A DNA stretch of 34,445 nt from JBNJEM01 sp051745935 (GCA_051745935.1 JBNJEM010000007.1:1-34445), one strand, 5' to 3'. Shown: positions 17,133 through 26,347, counted from the first letter of the stretch. The notes: a model not told the origin generated them from the letters alone. Translations and numbers: made by a program.

Positions 17133-18179
17133 ATGAGGGAGCGGTTGTTGTCGAAGGCTTGCAGAGCGGGAAGTGTGGACGGATTCGGAGACACGGCACG
17201 ACAAGCCGGGCCGTGCGACCTCTGTGGCGGGACGGATTTCGAGCCGATTGGGGAGCTGGACCGCGAGGGGAATCCATTGCGCACGCTTGTTTGTCGGCGT
17301 TGCGGATTGGTTTCGCATGCCGACATTCCCACCGACGAGGAGTTGGCTGACTACTATCGCCGCCGTTATCGCGAAGACTACAACAATGAGTTCATGCCAT
17401 CTCCGTTTCGGTTTCTGCGCGAATGGAAGCGGGGCCGGCGGCGGTTCGAAATGCTCGAGCGGTTTCTCCCCTCGTCCGCTCGGATCTTTGAAATCGGCGC
17501 GGGAATGGGCTGCAATCTGAAGCACTTCGAGCTGGCGGGCTTCGAGGTAGACGGGATTGAACCCGGGGAAGGGTTTCGTCGCTTCGCTCGCGAAAAACTC
17601 CACCTTCGGGTCGGCGGATGCATGTTGACGGACATCCCTCCGGCACCGCGTTATGACTTCATTCTGCTCGTGCAGGTACTCGAACACATGAATTCGCCAA
17701 CTCGGGCCTTACGGCGCGCTCGCGGGCTCTTGAGACCGGGGGGGCGCTTATACGTGGAGGTTCCCAATTTGGCCGGGCCCCACGCGGCTCCCGGCAAACT
17801 TTTTCACTATGCCCACATCCACAACTTCACGCCCGCGTCTCTTTCCACCGCTGCCAGCGCGACCGGTTTCGTCGTCGATACGGTGTTCTCGGCTCCGCGT
17901 GGGAAGAACCTGGAGATATTGTTATCCACGAGTGATTCGTGCGAACCGAGGGTGGCGCCGGACGCGTATCGCCACGCCGTTGAGTCGGTGACGCGTTTCA
18001 ACAGGCTCACGTACCACCTTCGCCGGGCGTATCTTCGCGAGCGCATGGTATCGCTCGGAGATCTTCTTATCGGCAGGTTCCGTCCGCGGAAACAAGTGGC
18101 TCGAATTCTGGACTTGTGCGAGGACAACGCGTCTGGCAGGCGGCATCGCGGAGATGGCGTGTTCGGTAAAGCGTCGTGA
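17133..18179 (+). CDS. Class I SAM-dependent methyltransferase with N-terminal zinc ribbon
   Basis: A 348-residue protein. Two CxxC pairs (Cys28/31 in CDLC and Cys54/57 in CRRC) form a probable zinc ribbon. A Rossmann methyltransferase domain of the Methyltransf_23 type follows: motif I FEIGAGMG (119-126), acidic IEP after the next strand, VLEHM (182-186) and LLRPGGRLYVEVPN (199-212). Proteins of this architecture commonly modify sugars or lipids in surface-polysaccharide gene sets; the substrate here is unknown. The start has GAGGGG about nine bases upstream. Its stop codon lies 59 bases before the start of the heparinase-like gene, so the two may be co-transcribed. Family A copy A2 lies upstream. 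Confidence 0.85.
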   Translation: MRERLLSKACRAGSVDGFGDTARQAGPCDLCGGTDFEPIGELDREGNPLRTLVCRRCGLVSHADIPTDEELADYYRRRYREDYNNEFMPSPFRFLREWKRGRRRFEMLERFLPSSARIFEIGAGMGCNLKHFELAGFEVDGIEPGEGFRRFAREKLHLRVGGCMLTDIPPAPRYDFILLVQVLEHMNSPTRALRRARGLLRPGGRLYVEVPNLAGPHAAPGKLFHYAHIHNFTPASLSTAASATGFVVDTVFSAPRGKNLEILLSTSDSCEPRVAPDAYRHAVESVTRFNRLTYHLRRAYLRERMVSLGDLLIGRFRPRKQVARILDLCEDNASGRRHRGDGVFGKAS

Positions 18180-18238
18180 AATGTTTCTTCCCGCGCTTGC
18201 TTTTTCCCACCCTGCTTTTTCCACGAAGGATCAACCTC

Positions 18239-20656
18239 ATGTCACTCCGATCAACATGGTTCACCACGGCGGCCGTACCGTTTCTCGCCATGGCGCTGGC
18301 CCAGATGGTTTACGCGGACATTCAACTTGATCAGCGGGCGGCAAAGCCCGGGGAATGGGGATATCGGCCGGCTGAGGGGAGCCAATCGGCGACCAACCCA
18401 CCCAGTTTCAGCTGGCGGCCTCAGAAAGCAATCGGTACGTGGGAGGTCCAGTGCCGGGCTACCGGCGGCGCGAGCGATTCGGTGTACCGGGCAGAGGTTG
18501 ACGGCATGAATGTCCATTGCCCCGCCAAGACGTTCGCGGCGGGCGAATACGTGTGGCGATACCGGGGGACGGATTCGGACGGCGAGCGGACGAATTGGAG
18601 TCGACCCCGCCGGTTCACGATCCCGGCGGAGGCTGTCGAGATGCCGATGCCGGGCCGCGAGGAACTCATGGCCCGCATTCCGAAGCAACATCCTCGCTTG
18701 TTCGCGCGGCCGGAAACCGTGCCGGCACTGCGAAAGGCCGCCCAGGGGCCCATGCAATCGCGGTTTGAGGAGCTCTCGCGGCGCTGCGACGAGTGGCTGG
18801 AATCGCCGCCGCCAACGGAGGAGCCTCCCAAGTATCCTTCCGGCATGGTCCGCAACAGTGATGCGTGGCGGAAGATCTGGTGGGGAAACCGCACTTACAC
18901 CATCCGGGCGCTGAATGCCGCCGCCACTCTTGGCTTTACGCATCTGCTGGGGGGGCGCGAGGAATATGGGGAGTTGGCCAAACGAATCCTGTTGGATTGC
19001 GCCAAATGGGATCCGAAAGGGGCGACGGGCTACCGGTACAACGATGAAGCGGGAATGCCATACAACTATTATTTCGCGCGCACCTACACCTTCGTGCATG
19101 ATTTGCTGAGCGAGGAGGAACGAGAAATCTGCCGCCGGGTGATGAAGGTTCGGGGGGACGAGATGTACGATCATCTCTATCCAAGACATCTCTGGCGTCC
19201 ATACAGCAGTCATAGCAACCGCGCCTGGCATTTCCTCGGTGAAGTTGGCATCGCCATGCTGGACGAAGTAGAGGGCGCGGAAGACTGGGTGTGGTTTGCC
19301 ATGAATGTGTTTTTCAATACCTATCCAGTCTGGTCCGATTCCGACGGCGGCTGGCATGAAGGATTCGCGTACTGGCGGAGCTACATCAACCGATTCACCT
19401 GGTGGGCCGATGTCATGCGCGTGGCCACCGACGTGGACGCATACGACAAACCCTACTTCTCCCAACTCGGATACTATCCAATGTACCTGCTGCCACCGGG
19501 AAAAGTCGGTGGTGGTTTTGGCGACTTGAACGCCGATAAGAAATCCGCTCACGCCAGGGACCTGATGAGCCAATTAGCGGTGCAGGCGGGGAATGGTCAT
19601 TGGCAATGGTATGTTGACCAACTGGGCGGCTTACAGAAAGAGCGCGGCTACATCGGTTTCGTTCGGGGGGCGCTTCCCGAAGTCCGGCCACGATCACCGA
19701 AGAATCTTCCTTCGTCCCGCCTCTTCGCCGGCACCGGACAAGCCATGCTCAACACCACGATCAAAGACGCTCGGGACGACGTGCAGATCTTGTTCAAATC
19801 GAGCCCGTTCGGGACCTGGTCACATGGCTACGAGGCGAATAATTCGTTTCTGTTATGGGCCTACGGCAAACGGTTGTTGATCCGTTCCGGCCGCCGTGAC
19901 AGCTACGGCACGGACCACCATCGGAAGTGGATGTGGAGCACGCGAAGTGTGAACAACATTACCGTGGACGGCCACGGGCAGCTGCCGCATTCCCAGGCCT
20001 CGCGGGGCCGGATCGTCGGATTTCAGACAAGTCCGTCCATTGACTACGTGGTGGGTGAAGCGGCGAGTGCATACCGCGAGCAGGCCGATGGCCCGTCACG
20101 GCTGGATCGCTTCACTCGCGCCGTCCTGTTCGTCAAACCCGACTTGATCGTGATCTTTGACCGCTTGGCGGCCCGCGAGGCGTCGAGGTTCGAGTATTGG
20201 CTGCATGCCACCGAGAAGTTCGACGTGCGGGATCAGCGCCGTGTCAATCTTCAAGTCGACGACGTCCACTGCGATATTTGCTTCCTCGCCCCCGCCAACC
20301 TGGAATTCACCCAAACCAATCAATACGACCCCAATCCGCGGCCGCGCATCAAGCTGCGCGAGTGGCATTTGACCGCCACCACCCCGGAGCCTCGCGAGCG
20401 GATCGAGTTCGTGACCGTGATGCGTCCCTTTCGTGACGGAGCTCCGAAACCGGACGATCCCACGTTGGAATTGAATAACAGCCGGTACAAACTAATCGCC
20501 GACGTGGAGGATACGAAAGTGACCATCGAGCTGCCTGTCACCTCGATCGATCCGTCGCGGGATTCGAACATCGTCATCGCGCGGCGTCGCGAAGACGGCT
20601 CGCTCATTGAAAGGAAGGAGGTGGCGTGTCACGACCAAGGATCGGTAAAGAAGTAA
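18239..20656 (+). CDS. Secreted heparinase II/III-like protein with DUF4962-type domain
   Basis: An 805-residue protein. It has a signal peptide (1-26, cut after VYA), a fibronectin-III-like segment (about 52-129, ending RYRGTDSDGERTNWSRPRRF), and an alpha-helical DUF4962/alginate-lyase-like toroid (about 140-480). The toroid carries SSHSNRAWHFLGEVG (324-337) and DGGWHEGFAYW (369-379), rich in His, Tyr and Arg as expected of lyase active sites. A C-terminal heparinase II/III-like beta region contains WSHGYEANNSFLLWAYG and SVNNITVDGHGQ. Such enzymes cleave uronic-acid polysaccharides by beta-elimination; the substrate cannot be named. ATG 18239 was chosen because it starts the signal peptide and has GAAGGA upstream; a frame from 18176 overlaps the methyltransferase end. 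It is convergent with the tandem FAD protein. Confidence 0.87.
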   Translation: MSLRSTWFTTAAVPFLAMALAQMVYADIQLDQRAAKPGEWGYRPAEGSQSATNPPSFSWRPQKAIGTWEVQCRATGGASDSVYRAEVDGMNVHCPAKTFAAGEYVWRYRGTDSDGERTNWSRPRRFTIPAEAVEMPMPGREELMARIPKQHPRLFARPETVPALRKAAQGPMQSRFEELSRRCDEWLESPPPTEEPPKYPSGMVRNSDAWRKIWWGNRTYTIRALNAAATLGFTHLLGGREEYGELAKRILLDCAKWDPKGATGYRYNDEAGMPYNYYFARTYTFVHDLLSEEEREICRRVMKVRGDEMYDHLYPRHLWRPYSSHSNRAWHFLGEVGIAMLDEVEGAEDWVWFAMNVFFNTYPVWSDSDGGWHEGFAYWRSYINRFTWWADVMRVATDVDAYDKPYFSQLGYYPMYLLPPGKVGGGFGDLNADKKSAHARDLMSQLAVQAGNGHWQWYVDQLGGLQKERGYIGFVRGALPEVRPRSPKNLPSSRLFAGTGQAMLNTTIKDARDDVQILFKSSPFGTWSHGYEANNSFLLWAYGKRLLIRSGRRDSYGTDHHRKWMWSTRSVNNITVDGHGQLPHSQASRGRIVGFQTSPSIDYVVGEAASAYREQADGPSRLDRFTRAVLFVKPDLIVIFDRLAAREASRFEYWLHATEKFDVRDQRRVNLQVDDVHCDICFLAPANLEFTQTNQYDPNPRPRIKLREWHLTATTPEPRERIEFVTVMRPFRDGAPKPDDPTLELNNSRYKLIADVEDTKVTIELPVTSIDPSRDSNIVIARRREDGSLIERKEVACHDQGSVKK

Positions 20657-20748
20657 CTGTCTGATTCAAGGAGTGTGAGTGATGTTCCCAGCTCGGGCGA
20701 GCGGAGGACGCAGGTTCCGCGCGCCATCCCGGCGGTTACCCGCGCGGC

Positions 20749-20844
20749 GTGAGATGCCCCGGGCTGGTCCCCGTGAGATGCCCCGGGCTGGTCCCCGTGA
20801 GATGCCCCGGGCTGGTCCCCGTGAGATGCCCCGGGCTGGTCCCG
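20749..20844 (+). repeat. Tandem array, four 24-bp units
   Basis: There are four head-to-tail copies of a unit starting GTGAGATGCCCCGGG, three identical and the last differing at its final base. Read on the other strand the unit (CCCGGGGCATC) resembles the hairpin module of the MITE-like elements (CCCGTGGCATC). There are no spacers, so it is not a CRISPR. Confidence 0.9.
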
Positions 20845-20887
20845 GGGAGTTTCACGTTTTTCGCTAATGGGTGGCCCCCTCATTGTT

Positions 20888-20939
20888 TTCCCGGTTTCGG
20901 TCCGTGGCGGCTGAGGCCGCCACGGACCGAAACCGGGAA
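20888..20939. terminator. Perfect 24-bp stem, TGAG loop, likely bidirectional terminator
   Basis: The arms 20888-20911 and 20916-20939 are exact reverse complements (left arm starts TTCCCGGTTTCGG) around the 4-base loop TGAG. TTTT precedes the left arm, giving a T-run for neither strand beyond four bases. The position between convergent genes supports a terminator role; a REP-like element is the alternative. Confidence 0.6.
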
Positions 20940-20968
20940 GGGGCGCACGCAACCGCGTTATGTAGCAA

Positions 20969-21000
20969 GGAACGTAATAATCCCTCGGACAAGCCGAGGG
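20969..21000 (+). repeat. Single hairpin module, compensated variant
   Basis: GGAACGTAATAATC leads into the stem CCCTCGG (20982-20988), loop ACAAG and stem CCGAGGG (20994-21000). The MITE-like elements, read in the same direction, have GGAACGTAACGAACC, stem CCACGGG, loop ACAAG and stem CCCGTGG. Three adjacent stem pairs differ and all remain paired. Confidence 0.65.
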
Positions 21001-21111
21001 CATTGGGCCGACGCCCAGCAGCCCCGATCATGCGACAGTTATTGATTTTGCGATGCTTACGAGTTCGGCGCGCAAAGAGGCACAATCCGGTCCAGGCCCA
21101 GCGTTTAGGAT

Positions 21112-24100
21112 TTACTCGTTTTCGTCGTTGAGCACTGCCTCGGCGTGCCGCGCCAAATGGCCACGAAGGTCCTTGGTATACGCGTTCAAGATGCGTTCCC
21201 CCACTTCTCTGTAATCCCCGCACCGGTAAAGCGCCCGGGCCAACAGCAGTTCCCGCAGTGATTCGCGGCGGGATTTGACGGCGTTGGTCCCGCCGCCGAC
21301 CGCCAGTTCCTTGGCGATATCAATGCTGGAGTGCACGTAACCGGTCATGCCCGGCTTCTCCAACAGGTTAGCCAGCGGTCTGGCCGCGGCTGGATGGCCC
21401 AGCTTCTCCAGTGCAAGCCCGGCCGCCCGATGGTGCGAGAACTCGTGTTCCGCGTCCAGCTGGACGGTCTTTTTGAGGATCGTCGGCAGCACTTCAGGGT
21501 TCTTGGTCATGCCGAGCTGAATGATGAGGACATCAAGCGGGCTCAGCGCCGAACCGAACTGTCCCATACCTCGATAGTTCCAGCCCTCGTCCCATTCGGC
21601 GTGCCCTTCCACGGCTTTGATCAACGTTTCGACACCGTCGTCGGCTCCGAGCGTGGCCAGAGCCCGGGCATAGGCCAAGCGGTCGTCCGTTCCCTGCGCG
21701 TCGCGGTACGCTTTTTTTACCAGTGGGAGGGCGCGTTCCGGGTCGGTCAGGAGCACGGCCGCGCCCCGCCCGGAGGGTAATTTGCGAACGGCTTCCGCGA
21801 ACGCCTCGTCCGATAAGGGGAAGGAATCCTCGTGCTCCAACACGGACTCCGGTAGGTTTCCGATTTCGACCAGGTGTTCCTGCAAAGCTTCGATGTCAAT
21901 ATGGCGGATGGTCGTGTCCGCGTCCGAGGCCATGGCCGCGGCAACCCCGGCGGCGTACCCGCCGTTTTGGATATCGGCCTGCATGCGGATCAGTGGCACG
22001 GCGTCCCGGTGGGCGCTGATACTGAGCCCGGTGACAATCATGCCCTTCAACCCTTTCGGCAACATCGCTCGCAACGGAATGTGAACGGCGATTCCCTTTT
22101 TCTCGGGATGCTCCAACAGAAAGTAGGGATGGACCGTATAACCGTGCGTATCAAAGTTGCTCCAGCTGGACGTCACGATATCAGGGTAGGTGCGCTCGTT
22201 GAGCTGATCCAAGATGCTGATTCTGTGGTCACCGACGATTCGGCGCCTTTCGCGGGTATCGATCAATCTGCCATGGTCAAAGGCGCCCGGGTATTTTTCC
22301 TTGGAGTAGACAAACACGTGCCAGGTGTCGAGCATGTCGGTCTCGTCAACGATGGTGAAGTCGGTATTGTTGTAGGAACCACCGAGCCGGCGACCTGGCA
22401 ATCCCGTGCCCTGCATCCCGAATTCGGACTCGTCCGTGTAGTCGCAGTCCGCTCCGGCCGCCGCGGCAACGTCCGAGTTGCCGGTGGCGTCAATAACCGT
22501 ATTGGCAAGGACCACGCCGCGCCCATGAGGGGTTGTGACAACCGCGCCACGGACACGATCCCCTTCCACGAAAGCCCCGCATCCGATCGAACCGAACCAG
22601 ATATCGGCTCCCGCCTTCAGCAGCTCGCGGCGGTACCATTCTTTCTTCGGTTCCACCTCCCACCGTGTCGCTCCGTCAAGAACCGTGCTGGTAAACCCGA
22701 CCCGGTTGCCCCAATAGTAGCCGGCAATGGCGCCTTCGGTGCTGACGCCCCCGAGTCCGGCCAGATACTCCACCACCAGTGTCTTGGCCCCTTGCCGGGC
22801 CGCGCCGATCCCGGCGGGGGCGCCGCCCGTTCCGCCGCCAATCACGACCACCTCGTAGGTTCCGAGTACCGGAATCGCCCGGCTGCTTTGCGGAACCGTC
22901 TCCGGCCGGCCGATCGGACGCGTTCCTGCCAGAACTTCGCGCACGTCTCCCTCGGCGGCTGGTTGATCCGTCGGGGATCCGGTTACCTCGGGGTCCCGGG
23001 GCGCCGACTGTTGTGCCGCCCTGGTTGCCGCCAGCTTCCCGACCCGTTCGCCGTGTTCGATCATGTTGACCGGACGCATCAGTTTCGCGGCCACGGGCCT
23101 GGAAACGTCCGCATACCCGCTGAGTACAAACAGGTGCTCGGCATCGCTGGGCTGGAAGGCGTCGAGTGACACCTGATCGATTTGCTTGGTTTCACGTTTC
23201 GAGCCACTCACGATGGACGAAGGTGGAACTTCAAACAAAACGTCCGACGTATACTGCTGTTTGGGATCATAGGTTCGCGTGCGAGCGGTCTGATCCGCCT
23301 TCATCAGGGACGCGTACGACTGACCAATATCCATCGACATCGTATATTCAAATACGGGGTAGACGCCGCCATTTGCCGTGGCCGAGTTCGACGAGAGCAT
23401 CGAATAGGGGTCACAGGGCTGCCGCCGTTGCAATTGCTGGCCGTTTTTCGGTTCTCCGCCAACGACGACCCGGCGCACCGTTCGCTTTTCCGATCCGGTT
23501 TCGCGGAACTTCAGCCCCGCCGCTCGCGCGACAGCGGCGTGCATGGTCGCATCGATAACCTGTTTCGCGATGACCGCTTGGCGACCCGCCCGATTGGCCA
23601 TGACAATCCCACACGGTTTACCCGAACGATCTCGCAAAACGTCGGTCGCGAGACAGCTGTAAAGATAGGAGACGTCGGCGTCGAGTAAAGCGTCGTCAAG
23701 CACCTTTTTCACGTGCATGGGCCGCGGCGGCGTCGGGGATTTATTCTCCGCCTCGTCGGCGGCCACATCGGGCCCCGTTATCAGCAACTCCCCCAACAGC
23801 ATGCGTTCATGCGGGGGCGCGATGGTCACGTCCAGTTTGACATAGCGAGCTTCGCGCCCGACGGGCACGGACAGAGTCCCCCAGGATTCGGACGATTCAT
23901 CCTCGTTCTTCGTGGCCCCCACCTTGGTCCATGACTGTTTGTCATCGCTGACGTGGACATCGATACTGGCGACGTCGAAACCGTCTCCCGCCTCCGATGC
24001 CTCGCGGCGGCGGTAGAACATGAGCTGGACGCGTTTGACCGGTTGAACGGACTCCAGCTCGGCAACGATCGTCGTGTCGCGATCGTATTGCACGCTTTGC

Positions 24101-24552
24101 GAAGCCGCGTCAGACCATTTTCCGTCGGTCAGTCGCGTCGGGGGCGACGTATCCGCGTGAATGTCCGCGCTCGGCGTGTCCGCTTCATAGCTGAATTCGA
24201 GGCGATTCGGGTCGATCGCATTTTGCAATGGGTCGTCGTAAATCTTTCGGGCCAGCGAGCCGCGAGGCTCTTCGTTCGGTTCCAACCACAATTGAAGCGT
24301 GGCCGCCATGTCCTCGCCCAAATACGGATGCGGCGCGGCGAGGAATACGGATGCCCCCTCGCCGGCGGCGGCCACTGCCGCCGACACCGCGCCGGTCGAG
24401 CCCCCGACAACCACCACGTCGACATCGGCGGCAATCGGGATCTCGCGAGCCGATTCGTTGATCCGTTCGCCCGCTTGCAGGGAGGCGATCGTGAGATGCA
24501 AACTGAAAATCGTGAACAAGACAGGGAAGACAGGGCTGAACAGTCGACTCAT
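21112..24552 (-). CDS. Secreted protein with two FAD-dependent oxidoreductase modules, a discoidin-like insert and a helical-repeat tail
   Basis: A 1146-residue protein. It has a signal peptide (about 1-27, ending SLQA), then a first FAD_oxidored-type dinucleotide fold, DVVVVGGSTGAVSAAVAAAG (about 45-64). A beta-rich F5/8 type C (discoidin)-like segment (about 131-262) has TRLTDGKWSD, FDVASIDVHVSDDKQSW and ARYVKLDVTI. The first oxidoreductase module resumes after it (IDATMHAAVARAAGLKF). A second complete fold begins with YEVVVIGGGTGGAPAGIGAA (about 566-585), with VIDATGNSDVAAAAGAD further on. The last 200 residues look like HEAT-type helical repeats. The substrate is unknown; FAD_oxidored proteins of this type are abundant in planctomycetes. 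ATG 24552 was chosen because it starts the signal peptide and has TAGGAG upstream; the open frame to 24609 is not supported. The neighbouring heparinase-like lyase suggests polysaccharide breakdown. Confidence 0.88.
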   Translation of the reverse strand: MSRLFSPVFPVLFTIFSLHLTIASLQAGERINESAREIPIAADVDVVVVGGSTGAVSAAVAAAGEGASVFLAAPHPYLGEDMAATLQLWLEPNEEPRGSLARKIYDDPLQNAIDPNRLEFSYEADTPSADIHADTSPPTRLTDGKWSDAASQSVQYDRDTTIVAELESVQPVKRVQLMFYRRREASEAGDGFDVASIDVHVSDDKQSWTKVGATKNEDESSESWGTLSVPVGREARYVKLDVTIAPPHERMLLGELLITGPDVAADEAENKSPTPPRPMHVKKVLDDALLDADVSYLYSCLATDVLRDRSGKPCGIVMANRAGRQAVIAKQVIDATMHAAVARAAGLKFRETGSEKRTVRRVVVGGEPKNGQQLQRRQPCDPYSMLSSNSATANGGVYPVFEYTMSMDIGQSYASLMKADQTARTRTYDPKQQYTSDVLFEVPPSSIVSGSKRETKQIDQVSLDAFQPSDAEHLFVLSGYADVSRPVAAKLMRPVNMIEHGERVGKLAATRAAQQSAPRDPEVTGSPTDQPAAEGDVREVLAGTRPIGRPETVPQSSRAIPVLGTYEVVVIGGGTGGAPAGIGAARQGAKTLVVEYLAGLGGVSTEGAIAGYYWGNRVGFTSTVLDGATRWEVEPKKEWYRRELLKAGADIWFGSIGCGAFVEGDRVRGAVVTTPHGRGVVLANTVIDATGNSDVAAAAGADCDYTDESEFGMQGTGLPGRRLGGSYNNTDFTIVDETDMLDTWHVFVYSKEKYPGAFDHGRLIDTRERRRIVGDHRISILDQLNERTYPDIVTSSWSNFDTHGYTVHPYFLLEHPEKKGIAVHIPLRAMLPKGLKGMIVTGLSISAHRDAVPLIRMQADIQNGGYAAGVAAAMASDADTTIRHIDIEALQEHLVEIGNLPESVLEHEDSFPLSDEAFAEAVRKLPSGRGAAVLLTDPERALPLVKKAYRDAQGTDDRLAYARALATLGADDGVETLIKAVEGHAEWDEGWNYRGMGQFGSALSPLDVLIIQLGMTKNPEVLPTILKKTVQLDAEHEFSHHRAAGLALEKLGHPAAARPLANLLEKPGMTGYVHSSIDIAKELAVGGGTNAVKSRRESLRELLLARALYRCGDYREVGERILNAYTKDLRGHLARHAEAVLNDENE

Positions 24553-24970
24553 TGCGGGTGCTCCTACGATGCAGTTTGGAATAGCCCCGGGCAGACGCGA
24601 AATCGGCAAGCATGCGTCCCGCGACCCAAAGCGGCGCCACCCGGCTTCGACATTCCTAGAGCCAACGGGCGGGACGCCATCGGTCGCATCCGCTGTCGGA
24701 TTCTTCCAGGTGGGCCCGGCTACACTACCGTTACCGCCATATCCTACCTTGAGGCCCAGGCGGATTGCAACCAGGAATAAGGGGGATTAGCGGGGGAATC
24801 CCGCGGCCGGTTGGGCTCGGACGGCGAGAGGCCATTCGAGGACCGTTGCTTTTAGCCGGGCACGAAGGGTGCGTGAGAAACAGGATCAAGCTACCCGTCT
24901 TGCCCGATCGGCGGCCGTGCCCCTGCGTGCTCGACCCGCCTTGGCTTTGCGTGGCGGAAGCCCCCGCCGG
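24553..24970. other. Intergenic region upstream of the tandem FAD gene
   Basis: No gene is recognised. A short palindrome GCGGGGGAATCCCGC (24790-24804) lies downstream of the BBP7 gene on the minus strand and is followed in that direction by a pyrimidine-rich stretch, so it might be a weak terminator. Nothing else is identifiable. Confidence 0.5.
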
Positions 24971-26146
24971 TTAGTAGGCGAGCACCAGGCCGATGTTTGG
25001 ACCGTGGTAGAGAATCTGGCCGCTGTGATCAACATCGGTGGGCCCCAGCAAGAGGGTCGAGGTATCCTGCTCGAAGTTGTCCCCGCTCAACGCGACGCCC
25101 GTGACCCACATGGCGTTATACCCTGCGTAGAAGGTCCAACACGAGGCGAACTGGTAATTGAACTGCAGTGACAGGTCACCAACGAACGACGTGCGATCGA
25201 CGCTGTCACGCCCGGTGGCATGGGTGGTGCCCTGACCGTCGACCACGACGTAGGCCCGGCCGAGGTCCGCGTCATTCTGGAAGATACCGCCCTTCATTTC
25301 AAAATCAACCCAGCAACGCGGCTGCATCAGAAACTGGCTCAGCAAACCGATCTGCGCGCCGATCAGTTGGTTGCTTGTCCCAATGGAAAGCGAATTGCTG
25401 GTGCCCCCCGGCGTCGGCAGTGTTGACTGAGTCAGGTAGTCAAAACGTTCCTCAATATCGAGGTATCGCCCACCGACCAAGAACGACGCCTCATAAGAGC
25501 CGGGCCGCATCAACACTCGACGCCGCACGTTGAATTCGCCATTGTGCATTCTGGAGTTAAAACGGATCGAGGCGAAATTGTTGTAGTCAAGTCCCACGAC
25601 TCCGCTGGGACGTCCAAAATCGGAGAAGGGAGAAAAAAGGTTTCCAGTTCCCCCCTGGTCGTTGTCGTCGAAATTGCGAACGGCCGCTGAGTCATCCCAG
25701 GAATAGGACCCGAAATACGAAACCTCCAATCGATACCAATCCCCGCATGTCATGCCCAGCAAGGCGCGGACGCCGGCATCGAACTCCGACTCAAAGTCGC
25801 GGGTTCCGAGGATGTTGGAGCCGCCGGGTCCCAACTTGGTCATGATGAAATCGTCCTTGGGCTCGCGGAACAATGCCAGCATGTCGGTCTTGCCGTACCA
25901 GGAGGGCGCGTAACCATTGGAGGCGGCCGGCCACACGCGGCAGCTCTCTTTAGAGCTCAGATAGGGGTCGTGCCAGTAGAGATTGACTCCCGGTTCCTGC
26001 TCCAAACTGGGACCTTGTGTTTCATAACGCTGAGGCTTGCGCGAGACGTAGCCAAAGGTCTCGGCTGCCCACGTCGATGCATTGGCACTGAAAACGGCCA
26101 TCACCACCAGCGCGGTCCATCCGTGCACTCGGCTGAAACAATCCAT
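24971..26146 (-). CDS. BBP7 family outer-membrane beta-barrel protein
   Basis: A 391-residue protein. It has a signal peptide (about 1-27, ending STWA) and then alternating beta strands with aromatic girdles throughout. The ending NIGLVLAY is typical of a beta-barrel protein whose last strand carries a terminal aromatic. Features of the planctomycete BBP7 family are visible: an early WYGKTDMLALFRE segment, a GDWYRLEVSYFG strand, FNVRRRVLM, FLVGGRYLDIEERFDY and CWTFYAGYNAMWVTGVAL. BBP7 proteins are predicted surface barrels of unknown cargo, often present in many copies per genome. The start is the ATG at the signal peptide. It lies upstream of the tandem FAD gene and downstream of the acyl carrier protein on the same strand, with 418 bp and 254 bp gaps, so it is probably transcribed alone. 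Because the family is so restricted, it is the best taxonomic marker in the window. Confidence 0.9.
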   Translation of the reverse strand: MDCFSRVHGWTALVVMAVFSANASTWAAETFGYVSRKPQRYETQGPSLEQEPGVNLYWHDPYLSSKESCRVWPAASNGYAPSWYGKTDMLALFREPKDDFIMTKLGPGGSNILGTRDFESEFDAGVRALLGMTCGDWYRLEVSYFGSYSWDDSAAVRNFDDNDQGGTGNLFSPFSDFGRPSGVVGLDYNNFASIRFNSRMHNGEFNVRRRVLMRPGSYEASFLVGGRYLDIEERFDYLTQSTLPTPGGTSNSLSIGTSNQLIGAQIGLLSQFLMQPRCWVDFEMKGGIFQNDADLGRAYVVVDGQGTTHATGRDSVDRTSFVGDLSLQFNYQFASCWTFYAGYNAMWVTGVALSGDNFEQDTSTLLLGPTDVDHSGQILYHGPNIGLVLAY

Positions 26147-26347
26147 CTTCGGAGTCTTTCATGAGAAAACTTGTCGATGCACCATCCACCCGCATATTAG
26201 CTTCGACGCCCACTTCCGCTGACCTCCAATTTTGTCACACGGCCGATATAACCGGACCGCGCACCCCCCGAGATAGCGGGCTGGGGGGGAGGCAGCGCGG
26301 GTTGGCCTTTGCAGGTGAACACCGCCAAGCGGCGAACCGATGTTATC

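Larger units (their letters stand above)
20657..21111. other. Convergent intergenic region dense in palindromes
   Basis: It lies between two convergent genes and contains no gene. It holds a four-unit 24-bp tandem array (20749-20844), a perfect 24-bp hairpin (20888-20939) and a single hairpin module (20969-21000). Short frames through the array encode repetitive EMPRAGPR-like strings and are not genes. Confidence 0.75.

Noticed and set aside
18251..19573. A 440-codon open frame on the minus strand inside the heparinase-like gene
   Set aside because: It is antisense to a gene with a signal peptide and recognisable lyase motifs; its sequence shows no domain and reflects the high GC content.
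20679..20867. Short frames encoding repeated EMPRAGPR or GDQPGASH strings
   Set aside because: They are the 24-bp tandem array read in frame (24 is a multiple of 3); there is no ribosome-binding site or family.
21874..23169. A 431-codon plus-strand frame inside the tandem FAD gene
   Set aside because: It is a shadow of the true gene on the other strand; composition is biased and no motif is visible.
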